A stretch of 49,181 nt of DNA from Tilletiaria anomala UBC 951 (taxonomy: Eukaryota; Basidiomycota; Exobasidiomycetes; Georgefischeriales; Tilletiariaceae): contig NW_013546898.1 in the NCBI RefSeq assembly GCF_000711695.1, positions 1-49,181 on the forward strand. Direction: 5' to 3'. A model generated the notes under the pieces. That model saw only the letters and a list, made by a program, of their open reading frames with translations. It had not been told where the DNA came from and searched no databases. Each line of letters starts with the position of its first letter. Position 1 is the first letter of the stretch. This document shows, one piece after another, positions 11,426 to 21,434 of the stretch. The position numbers were made by a program, and so were the translations under genes.

Positions 11426-11845
11426 ATGTGTACAATCACCCAACAGAGTGAGAGCATAAGAGGCTGCTGGCAGGTCCGTCTTTCTCGCATCACTCTCGAG
11501 TCAGGATGGAAAGTAGTGATTGCTGCGGTGCGTAAAACCCAACAGCCGCGCGTGCTCCTCAACTACGAGGAGTCGCTATCGGCTCGGTGGCTCTCGTTGC
11601 CATGGGCTGAGGTAAGATCGGTCTCGCCCGCTGAGACCTGTGAGTGTCAACCGGTCGTACATATCGATAAGCCGGGAGCCTACGTGTGCGGCATTTGCCG
11701 AGTCATCAATCGCGCCATGATGATTAGTGCTTATGGGATGCGTCAGATCCTAGGCGCCGGTGTAATGTGTCAAGGAACCATCAAAAATGGCCCGGTCGAC
11801 TCCAATGACCACTGCGTCAAATGGCCTCCAGCTTGGCATGCTTAG
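11426..11845 (+). CDS. Orphan ORF, 139 aa, unknown function
   Basis: An intact ATG-to-stop frame with eight Cys residues, several in the second half (CECQ, VCGIC). There is no signal peptide and no known domain. A GAG|GTAAGA donor-like site lies in the middle (near 11611), so the real structure could be spliced. It sits just downstream of EXO84 in the gene-poor block, which lowers confidence that it is a gene. Confidence 0.22.
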   Translation: MCTITQQSESIRGCWQVRLSRITLESGWKVVIAAVRKTQQPRVLLNYEESLSARWLSLPWAEVRSVSPAETCECQPVVHIDKPGAYVCGICRVINRAMMISAYGMRQILGAGVMCQGTIKNGPVDSNDHCVKWPPAWHA

Positions 11846-12321
11846 ACCATGTAATTGACAATCTAGCGTTGAGCTGCAGGCCCACAAAGCTTCACCATCT
11901 GCAACCCAACATTGTACAGGACTACGTCAGAAATCGGCTTCGTAACAACCGCAGGCGACAAGTGCTTGTATACACGCAAGCCCAATGCCGGTGGCTTCTC
12001 CCTCATTTTCGTACTCATTTACGCTGGTAATATCTTGCGCTATGAAAGCTTGCGCAGTGGGGTTTGAGTAAGCAACAAAAGCCGATGCATGGATGCTCTG
12101 ATATTTTCCCCCAGGCACAAGAGTGCAAAAGGGAATGTAAAACAAACATTGTTTCTGGTATGACCGAGGCAGGCTGCAGACGCGCGAAATGAAGCACCCA
12201 CTACCACATTTGAAGAATGTGGTGCGGATGATATAACATCGAAACGACAGTTGATTCCACCAAACTGTGCGAATGTTCTCAATTTTGGGAGCCTCAAGAG
12301 TATTGGGGTCAATTTAGGGGC

Positions 12322-12552
12322 CTAACAGTCCCAGGTTATTGCCTCAATCCGTATATTGCATTTGTGAACCTGGCCGCGCACGAAATGGTGTTGTGGCGCG
12401 ATATGCTTCGTCTTGTGATGATGGTCAGGATTGATCTGGATACTGCGAGCACCTGAACTATCGGAGCAGAGAGTCGGAACGTCAGGCAAGTAGTGCAAGA
12501 GCACACCGTTGAAAGTGTAGCTGATAGTGTTGGGTCCCGCGCCCATTTTCAT
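12322..12552 (-). CDS. Orphan ORF, about 76 aa, unknown function
   Basis: Starts ATG-AAA-ATG at 12552 on the minus strand, about 100 bp downstream of a TA-repeat TATA-like run. It is His-rich in the middle (HHHKTKH) and ends in ITWDC. No signal peptide or known domain. Further protein-like open stretches continue beyond its stop toward 11927 in more than one frame, so exon structure is unresolved. Confidence 0.22.
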   Translation of the reverse strand: MKMGAGPNTISYTFNGVLLHYLPDVPTLCSDSSGARSIQINPDHHHKTKHIAPQHHFVRGQVHKCNIRIEAITWDC

Positions 12553-12650
12553 CACTACTATCCTGAGCTGCTCGCTTTGCTATTTTACCACAGCCTGCAC
12601 CAATACTAGCTCGTAAATCGTCGCCGACAAAGCCACAAAGCCACAAATAC

Positions 12651-12665
12651 ATATATATATATATT
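12651..12665 (-). promoter_or_regulatory. (AT)n run, TATA-like
   Basis: Seven AT units plus T. It could serve as a TATA element for the minus-strand ORF starting at 12552, or be a plain microsatellite. Confidence 0.25.
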
Positions 12666-13461
12666 GGCTTCCCCGCTTGACAATGCCACAGAGACTTACA
12701 GCCTTGAAAACCAACTGAACGATACACTATTACCAAGGAGCCCATCGTAGGCCGAGGCTTGCTGGAATCCCTTGCCCAGTCACCACCAGTACAAGCAAGT
12801 AGACGAGGTATGTTCTCAAAATTAGAGGCACAGTGTGAAGTGGCTGATTTCATGGTTTTGAGGTAGGCCAAAACCATGAAAGCAACTTCAAGTAACCACT
12901 ATCGGGATTGCTTCCAAAGTGACTACGTTGATGACTGTATGAAGGAGGATCTCGGGACACTCCTGCGCGCGACCCAGAGAAGAGTTTCGACTACAGAAAC
13001 GTAAAAGCAGATTTCGTCCGCTGAGGCTTTTCCTAATTTACGGGAGGGCTTTGACACAAGAGCAGCAGCAACGCGAACGCGCGAGCCAACAAAGCGAAGC
13101 AGGTCGAAGCAGCGCAGTCCATAGCCACCATCGAACGTTATGGACGGATGGAGAACAGGGGCCAAGCTACAATAGGTGCACGTGGAAGTTAGTGCCTTGT
13201 GGATAAATAAGTAGCCAAACGCAGCATCAAGAGTTCGTGTGGCGTAGAGAACAATAAGCAGTCAGAGCATCCTCTCTGGATCCAATGAGACATCCGTTCA
13301 TGAGGATTCTGAAAGCTATGTCAACGATTATGTAGTCAACACCGTCAAAGTGAACGATATGGTGACCTCTAACACCAAGCCCTGAGCGTGCTATCGCGAT
13401 TGCCGTTGGACGATCATCATTTTGATGATGAAGCAGACCCTACACGGCCGCACTGTCGGCC

Positions 13462-14371
13462 TTATAGATGATATTTAGCTCGCCCTTGACCAAATGCTAC
13501 CGGCATTGGGCATCTTCTTGAAAGCGACAGCTTTGGGGCGTACCACACTGTAGGTGGGGTGGGTGCCTTCCCATTTGTAGGAGACAACGGCCAGCAGATA
13601 GTCGGCGCTATATCAAAGGAGAACAGTGGCGCAACGTCTGACAAGCGAGGAGTCAGTGCGTATGTCTGGCTGCTTGCAAGGCGTGTGGATATGAAGCATA
13701 TAGATCACGGCTACAGCTGCCCGCAGCGCCTCCCATACCGGCTGTACATCGCATTCCAGCGCGTACCTTTGCGCATCCGAGGTGATGGCACAAAAGTGCG
13801 AGCAGATACCCGCACAGTAAGGTATGAGCATCGGCAGTTGTGGCACCATCGCGGCTGCTGAGCACAAGTTACCCAGTATCCTTGAGTTACAGCAGTTACA
13901 GTCGTGCGGACGCAGTGGGAACTGGTGGAAAGCGTCGGAATCTAGTAGACGATCGTAGAGTGAGTGAGGAATGACCAGGTATCGGGAATGCGCAGCGAAG
14001 AGTATCAAACCCGCCTCAGAAGCTCGTTGGACGGATGAGCGTCTATTTCCAGGCGTACTTGCGGCGGCTCACCAATCCCAAAGGAAGCGACGTTGCCATA
14101 ACAGTTAGCCTTTTCAAGATGCCTTTGGCACAGAACATCTGGGCATGTATTCGAGCTCCCAGCGCGCGGAGTGGTGAGCGCGGGAGGGAGCGGAGGTGTA
14201 GTGGTGTCGCTCCTTCTGCCCAGTCGCACCCGACTGGGTGGATCCCCATCGGCGGCGGAGCAATGTGGAGCCTCTCGTTAGGTAGAATTTTGGCTCGAGA
14301 ATGTCTAAGACCGATCGATCATGAATTGACGCGCCTGCACCAATGCGCAACCGATTCCCCACGCTTGCCAT
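13462..14371 (-). other. Cluster of Cys-containing open stretches, unresolved
   Basis: A TATA-like palindrome at 14473-14482 is followed on the minus strand by an ATG at 14371 opening on a frame of about 85 codons. Protein-like stretches continue in other frames at 14229-14005, about 13960-13780 and 13644-13462, some rich in Cys. Plausible GT and AG sites exist between them, but I could not settle on one chain. No family is recognised; a species-specific gene or a decayed one are both possible. Confidence 0.25.
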
Positions 14372-14472
14372 GGAGGCGAAGGGCACTTACAATTGGCCTG
14401 CCAGATTTAAGAGTGTGAGGGAGCGTGAATGGCTCGGCTACAGCTTTGATATGTGCGGCCGTCAAAGCACGC

Positions 14473-14482
14473 CTTATATAAG
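14473..14482. promoter_or_regulatory. Palindromic TATA core (CTTATATAAG)
   Basis: A perfect 10-bp palindrome able to serve either strand. Open frames start on both sides: ATG at 14510 on plus (hydrophobic beginning) and ATG at 14371 on minus. Confidence 0.3.
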
Positions 14483-14879
14483 AAGGCTCATTACACAACC
14501 AGAATAGGATGCTCTGGCTTTTTTTGTTCTCTACACTAGAGGAACTCTGGATGCTGCATATGGTTCCTTATTTATGCACAAGGTATAAACTTTCACGTGT
14601 ACATATTGTAGCTTGGCCCTTGCTATTTAACCTTCGACCACGTTCAATATTGTTTCCTGGGCTGTGCTGCTTCGAGGTTCTTCGCTCTGTTCGCTCGCAT
14701 GTCCGCTCCTCCTACGTCAAATTCAGCTTACAACCGTTGCGACAATCGCACCCAAGGCGCGTCCGCAGCCCGGTCTCCCTCAAAGGGGCGCGTGTTCATC
14801 GAGCAGCAGAGTGCATATTCATTTTCAGCGTGCAGGTAGTGGTATGCCGCCAACTCGAGCAGGCAGCTTGGGTGCCTAA

Positions 14880-15950
14880 GGCTTTCCCTCGCGCCAACAG
14901 ACTACCCAACACGTTGCAGCAGTTCCCCCTCAAGGATGACTTGCTTTGGCATTTCGAATTCCCGACAGCGGATGATCAGAACGTGAAGGCCAGACTAGTC
15001 GTGGTCGTACCCAGCCCTGAGATCCAGGGCATTCTTCAATCGTGCATGTGGCCACTATGCACTCATGGATTCGGGGCCTTGTCCTTATTCTCCAGCGCAT
15101 GTACTGGTCCCCTTCTTTAGCAGCGATAGTGGCAGACTCACGCGCTGTTAGAACAAGTGTCAAAACTTCCGCAGCGTGGTGCTGCCGCGGGTAGCAATGG
15201 GAATTTGCAAGCCAGTGGGTGTGTCCGCCAATATGCGTACGTGGGTCACGGTCATGTTGGCCCCACAGACGCAGTTTCTACAAAAGCTCCATCGTCCTGG
15301 TAGACCAGTCATCTGAATACGTCGTCGCCCGTGCGATCAATTCTCATTCATCGCACGATACAACTGCTGCACTGTACGCTCTTTGGACCCGATCCTGTGG
15401 TCCACATGCAGTATTTTCCTCTGATGACATGGTGGAGTTCAAGAGCAATATTTTCGCTGATTCTTTGCGCCCTTACGGATGCACACTCGGGCCCTCTTCC
15501 CCCCGAAATCCGTGCACGAACATCTCTGAGAAGGTAATCAACAAGGTGAAGAATAGCTTGCGGGCTGAATACCCGGTTCACGCTTCATGGCGCTGTCGCA
15601 CAAAGGCAGCTAGCTGCGTCTGCTTGCCGTGGTCGTGCATGCGTTGTTTGCCATCCTCTTGGATGCAGCAACACAACCTGCGACCCTATGCTTTGCCCGC
15701 ACGCTCCCCACGCCTGCCAACGCTCACGCTCCCGACAATCTACCTTTCGTGCACCCGCATCCCGCGAATGCCCTCTCACCGCTACGTAGCCCAAACTTGT
15801 TTCGCGATGCTACCGCGTATCGGCGTGCGGTGCAAGCAGCATCGCCGCCGTATTCGTTTCGATCAGTAGCAGCAGCTCGTGCGCTTCCCCGTCGGGGCGA
15901 AGCCCATGAAGGCAAGCTAGCGAATGAGGGAAAGGAACACATGACCATGC
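14880..15950 (+). mobile_element. Fossil Ty3/gypsy-like retroelement, integrase region
   Basis: Remnant of the integrase part of a retrotransposon pol gene. It shows an H2C2 zinc-binding-like part (about 14.98-15.2 kb), a catalytic-core-like part (about 15.28-15.58 kb, with recognisable VDQ-S-Y-VVARAI, an SDD-EF stretch and an SE-INKVK stretch) and a C-terminal tail to about 15.95 kb. It is broken, with several breaks, and no LTRs, gag or reverse transcriptase are evident nearby. It therefore looks old and truncated. Assignment to Ty3/gypsy rather than another integrase-bearing family is an inference from the core wording. Confidence 0.6.
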
Positions 15951-16216
15951 ATTCAGTTCTGCCACAGCATGGGCCCCACCACCGGCACGCCTGCCAGCGT
16001 TGCCATCTCCTCTCTTATCACTCTTGCTCGACTATGGCATATGCACTTGTATGCTCCTCAGATGCTGCTAGCCATTATCTCCACCTTGGTGGAGGGCCTC
16101 TGCACCTTCGGGGATTGTCCTTCTGTAGCGCCAACAGTCGCGACGCGTCGGTCGATGCACAAGAGAACAGCAGGTCGTCAACGAAACTTGGCAGACATTC
16201 GCCGGAGAGCACAACA

Positions 16217-19200
16217 CTAAATATAATCTGCATACGAGGATGCACGTCTGACAAGCTCGGAGACAAGTTGAAGATCATAAGTAGCATCACCCGCCTGTCG
16301 ACGCTCGCTGACCAAGATCGAAGAACCATCGGCAGGGCCTTGAATAGTCCCGCCGGAAACATTGCGTATGTCCCTGCCCCAGAGTACTTGTGCCAAAATA
16401 CCGGTGAACCCATCGCGTATCTCGATGAATCGCGAGTCGAACGCAATGACCCAGGGTGCAGAATAGGCGACTGGAGATAAGGCAATGCGTCAGCACTTCT
16501 TTAGAAGCTGGTCATGCAACAACCCATCCTCACCAGACCGTATATGGCCTTCCCATGTGAATGCGCTTGCCAGACGCACCGGGCTGCCGAGACGGTCGAC
16601 TACATGGACAAAGAGAGGTCAGATGGTGTCCATTCTACTCATTTGCTTTCGGCGGTTGGCCATCACGTACCATAGCAAGCGAAGGCTACAGCGAGAGGGA
16701 AACACATCAGCCATGTTTCGCAGCACGGCATGGGGTTCGCACTCACAGTCATAACAGAGTAGGAATTCGCTCTCTGAAATTTTGAACATACCCAGAGCCT
16801 TGGATGTCTCGATCCGTTTCATGAGCATCTGAACTTGTGCATCGTCCCGCGGACATTGAGAGAAGTCGGGAATCGTGCCAGGTAGCAAGCTGTCCAAATT
16901 CATGATCTCAAACCCTTTCGCACAGATGACGCAAAGTTTTGAACGCAAATATTGAAGATTGAATGCATCTGAAGGAATGAAGAAGGTCTGGCATATCGGG
17001 TACGGGTAAGTCACGTCGCTTTAGGAGTACATATGTCTTACACTTACCTTGTAAACCCTGAACCAATCTGAGCTTTTTGAGTCTTTGCCGAATTTCCCGA
17101 AGAAGCCACTACCGCCACGACCATCTTGGTTACGCGTAGTGTTCACCACTGGTTCGAGCGCACGGAATACACTCTCGCTCGCCTTTTTCTTCATGTAGAT
17201 CAGAAGTGTGCGTTCCTTCAACAACCCGACGTTGAAGAAGAGTACGTCTCTATTCCCGCTAAGTCGTTGAGGCGGGCGCGGCGGAGCTCCTGCAACATCG
17301 GCCGACGGCACCAGGGCTTCCAAGCTGTACGATATCAGGACTTTGTCCGCAAGAACAACGAATATGCCGAATGATTCGAGGACCGCGCATTGGGTGACGA
17401 GCTTCAGGTGCAGCACTTTTCGCAGCGACCGAGGATCGTGGCGAAGCCCAATCCACACACCATCAGCACAGCCTATCGCAATCAGGCGCCGCCCGTCTGC
17501 GGTTGCGAAAGGAACAGCACATGTGACTCTTCCATGAAAGAGGGAAGGATCAGCACCCGGCGGTGGTCGCTCCAGATCCCCGTAATGAACTGGAGGCAGT
17601 GCAAATATCTCAGCGCTGAGAGGCTGCAGTTCAAAGGGCCGGTTGAGTTCTCGGACACTGAGACGAGAACGGCGGGCGTGCTCCAACTTGCTCTGCCAGG
17701 TCTCGCGAATCGCTGCACTTGCGACAAAAAGCGTAAAGAGCTCGGACGATGCAATATGGCGCAGGGTGAAAGGAAAGGCCTCGCGTGTGTCCGTCCTGTC
17801 TGCATTGCGCAGATTGAATGTGCCAAGCCCGACAGATCTTGAGATCGGCGGATCGTCAAATGAGACCAGCTCAAGCATTTCCAGAGCTAAAGGCTGCAAA
17901 TTTTCGAAGAGGCATTAGAGACACGAAATTACCAGCCGAGCAACCATCCGTCTCACCCGCCGTGCAAGAGCAAGACGATGGGAAGATAAGCTCGCCCCGT
18001 CTCCCTCGTCGCCCTTCTTCGTCTTGGCAATGAGGAGATAGTGATCAAAGAGGATAGCAAGACAGTCTTGCCACTCGAAATCAAAGCCATCTGGCTTGCG
18101 ATATACTCTTCCCTCGTAGACGAGCTGCCGCTCTGGATTCAGGAGATCAAGCTCCTAAAGAGATAGACATCAGCTGCTGCTGCTGTCGTTGATGCTGCTG
18201 ATGATATTGCTGCATATTGATCTGCAAAGATGGCCCACTCACCGGCGCGCCCTTCGATCTTAGTGTTGTGAAAGTGAATGCGTACTCCCTGATCTTGGCT
18301 TTCTGCTCTGCAGCGACCATCCCTGCATTGCACGTTTGAAGCTGGTCATTTATAACATCCATTGCTTGAACAATGGTGTCGCGGTCATAGTTGGACTCGT
18401 CAGTGTGTTTATGAATCTCTTGCAGGTGCAAGCGGTATCGTTGCAACCGTGGTGAAGGTCGGTACAAGAAGTGATCAAGTGTCAAACGGTGACACCGCGG
18501 GTCTCTCCGAGCAGTCTGCCAGCATTCAAGAACATCAGCATTCAAAGACCCCGCACTAGTCAACTAGTAAGGAATTACATACCTCTACGAACGCCCTGAA
18601 TTTTGGATTGATGACCAGCTCGCGGCGGACGCGGGCGATTGCCAAGGGGTAGTTCACGATGTAACGGATGAAGGCGTCACCCCAGTCCAGAGCGGCATCC
18701 AAGAAGATATCGCCGATGGTTTGGATCACGGGTGATTCTTCTCGTTGTCGCTGGTGTAGGCGTTCAAGAAATGTTCGGACCTGATCGATAAGCGGCCTAT
18801 AATTGGAAAAGACCTCTGCGATGAAAGCATCGCGCTCTTCGCCGAGCGGCAGCGGCCTTGAAGCACGCATTTTCTAGGTCAGAAAGCGATTCTTCACATG
18901 TTTGTATGTACTGCCAACGCTTACGGAGGATCTCCTTGTGCGTTCGGCCATTGCAACCCGGGTAGAAACAAGGTGTCCAAAAGGGAAAGGTCCTCGTAAA
19001 ATTCTTCCTCTTTTTGAATGGCTTCATGGATCTCGTTCTGTCGTGAGATTTCTGCCTTGGTCAACGAGTTGAGAACCGACGGAGGAACAATTTCGGCCCA
19101 TGCCAGTTTTTGTTTCCCGACTCGGTCCGCTTGCACCCAGGATGCATCGCCCGTCGGCCCTAACATGCCACTGACATTTGTGTCGGTGATGCCGAGTTCA

Positions 19201-20556
19201 GCACTCCGCAATGCTATCGACCTCGCTCGCGGGCATTGAGGAGAATAGCAAGCGTATGGCTGATTGCCCCCGTCCTGTGCGCATAGCGGCGAGTAGCACA
19301 GGGTCAAGGGCGTGATGACCGACGATGGTATGCTTTCGATATCCATGATCTCCGAATAGACGCCATTGTCACCGCTGCTGACCTGTTCCTCCTCGTTCAG
19401 AAAATTGTATATCTCATCTGGGTCGTCGCATAGCTCGCTAGCGTCCCACCCTACTGAATGCACCCATAATTGAGCCTGTAAAGACCGAGCAATCTGAAGT
19501 GCCAGTGCGCGTGAAGGGGGGGTTTCGCCTACGAAATCGTTCATCGCAGGCTCGAGCCTTCCTGAAGGTTTCATCAAAGCCTCCAAAGCGTCGACGAGAC
19601 CACGGCCTGTGAAGCCGTACTGTACCACGTGCCCGCGATGATGCTGCTCGCGATGCACGGAGCGTCTGACGCCAAAGGCCAAGTGTGACAAAAGCGAAAT
19701 TTCAGTGTTTGCGCCTTGCCCATCCCCGGAGAACGATATTCGTGATGCAGCGTCCTCGTGATATGAGTCGGAAACGATGAAGTCTTGAGATACGTGTAAA
19801 GGTGAAGCATTAACAGGATTGCACAGGGGAAAGAAACACTTCAAGAAAGCTCTTCAAATTCACCTCCCCTATACCCATGGTTTTCGGGAAACTCTGAAAG
19901 ATCATAGGACGACTGCCGGGTCGAACCCGTTGAGGAAGAGCTGAGCGGGTTCGGGAAGCTGGACAGCGTTGCTGAAGGTGAGAGCGGGGTCGAAGATTGA
20001 CACCTTACGGTGGCCATGCCCTGATAATGCGGTACGAGTAAGTATTCATTTTCACGTCCCAGAGATTTGGAAAGTAACGCACCCCATGGGCATATGGTGA
20101 TGGAGAGCCACGTCCAGGCGTTGGGGGCAAAGGACGACGAATCGATGCCACCCTTTGCGGGCCTCCGACAGGAGCTTGATATGACGGAAAGGCAGGCCCT
20201 GTGGGATGTCCTAGCGCTTGGGTCGGACCAATGACTCCGGGAACAATACTTTCTGGGCCCCGGGTGTATGAGTCTTCTGCATTGCCGCTTGCTTGGCGAG
20301 GCATGTCAGGGTATGCAATGTGTCGGGTTCCGATCGTCATCGAGTGGACGCGCGCTTCAAGCTGTCCGACATGTCCATAGACTTTTTGATCTGGAGGGTG
20401 GTGTGCTGGTAAATGGATGAGATGCGTTCGAGGCTGCGCTTGAGGAGACCATTGTAGAGGGCCCTGAAACGACTGTTCGTGCGCCACCCAGCGGTGACTT
20501 TGAGGTGAGATGGGGGGAGGTAAGTGCTGCTCTTGCTGACCGTAGGGGTCCTGCAT
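16217..20556 (-). CDS. ROM2: Rho1 guanine nucleotide exchange factor ROM1/ROM2 (DEP-DH-PH-CNH)
   Basis: Activates Rho1 at the plasma membrane, driving glucan synthase and the cell-wall integrity kinase cascade. Eleven exons: 20556-20083, 20020-19864, 19783-18925, 18856-18583, 18515-18243, 18154-17957, 17893-17048, 16987-16747, 16685-16671, 16599-16534, 16470-16217; 1218 aa. The N-terminus is Pro/Gln-rich. A DEP domain (about 215-340) contains GFTGRGLVDAL. The RhoGEF (DH) domain (about 430-620) contains REESPVIQTIGDIFLD. A split PH domain (about 670-840) contains LLNPERQLVYEGRVY and ILFDHYLLIAKTKK. A C-terminal CNH domain (about 845-1218) contains RRLIAIGCADGVWIG, FLLCYD and WVIAFDSRFIEIRDG. 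Exon 9 is a 15-nt microexon that supplies part of the conserved CYD-x-F-x-x-YVDRLG block. The ATG at 20556 is the first in this exon. Confidence 0.95.
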
Positions 20557-21434
20557 TTTGAACGTCGCCGCTTGACGATCTTTGATCAAGACTCGGGTGC
20601 CAGCCAACGCTTCAGGATAAGTGGATCATGCACGCAGCCGTAGCAAACAGCGAGGTAGTGTTTATACAGGTCTTCGGACCCCGTATCCCAGTCGCAGGTG
20701 ACTGGCTCGCAAGCAGTTGAGAGCCTCGCATATTGCGAGGGCTTCAAGCCATGTTGCTTTCTGGAATGAGCATTGCTGCGCTGCCCAGACGTTGCAGTCT
20801 CAATCCTTAAGAAAGAGCAATCAAATTAGATGCCCGGAGCTCACAAATGTGAATGTGAATATCTCTTTTACTAACAAACCATTGTAAGATGCAAAAGGCG
20901 ATACATATGTACGAGTCAATGAGAGAGAGTTGTGCTCGATTTCAAGCCAATGCTCTCTACGGTTAATGAGAGAATCTGCCTGACTCTGGAGAGGCGCCCT
21001 CCGCTCCACTCTTGACTGCCTCTCTTTTGGACGATCTAACAATGTTAACCGACTCCTGTGAGACGAATGAGACGATGAGTGTGCGACGAGCCATCCATGT
21101 CTACCCGCTATGTAGCTCCACATAATAAGTTACACGGGCTACAAGAAGTTAAACTATGATGAATGGGTATACGACACAACTACGCCGAGGTATGCGAGCG
21201 ACGACTTTCTCATCCCTACAACTATAGTCCACGAATGATCAAATGAGCGGGGGTTTGCCGTCCTTCTCCCAGTCTGACGTGATTTGTAGTAAATCATTGA
21301 TAACTGAGATAGGTGTCGCTGATGGTTCAATCGCGGCCTGGTGCCCAATGACCGTTACATGGCTTTTCTTCGAGGCTACATAACCGCATCAAGCGAATGT
21401 CGTTGCCTGCGATGATCTGAACATTCAGGATGTA
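20557..21434. other. Upstream region of ROM2
   Basis: About 880 bp between the ROM2 start and the 3' end of the RMD1-like gene, both on the minus strand. No gene recognised. It should hold the ROM2 promoter and the RMD1-like 3' UTR. Confidence 0.55.

Larger units (their letters stand above)
11233..14880. other. Gene-poor block with unidentified open stretches
   Basis: About 3.6 kb with no recognisable gene. It holds protein-like open stretches on both strands (plus 11426-11845; minus 12552-12322, 12145-11927, 14371 onward, 14229-14005, 13644-13462). Three TATA-like cores lie beside some of them. The stretches are short and have no domain I know. They may be orphan genes, decayed genes, or remnants of the mobile element next door. 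Confidence 0.4.

Noticed and set aside
19945-19975. B-box-like GGGTTCGACC on the minus strand
   Set aside because: It lies inside ROM2 exon 2 coding sequence and has no matching A-box or cloverleaf.
582-20556. Mating-type locus (RCE1 and ROM2 both touch prenylated Rho or pheromone pathways)
   Set aside because: No pheromone precursor, receptor or homeodomain genes are visible. The two genes are 14 kb apart with unrelated genes between.
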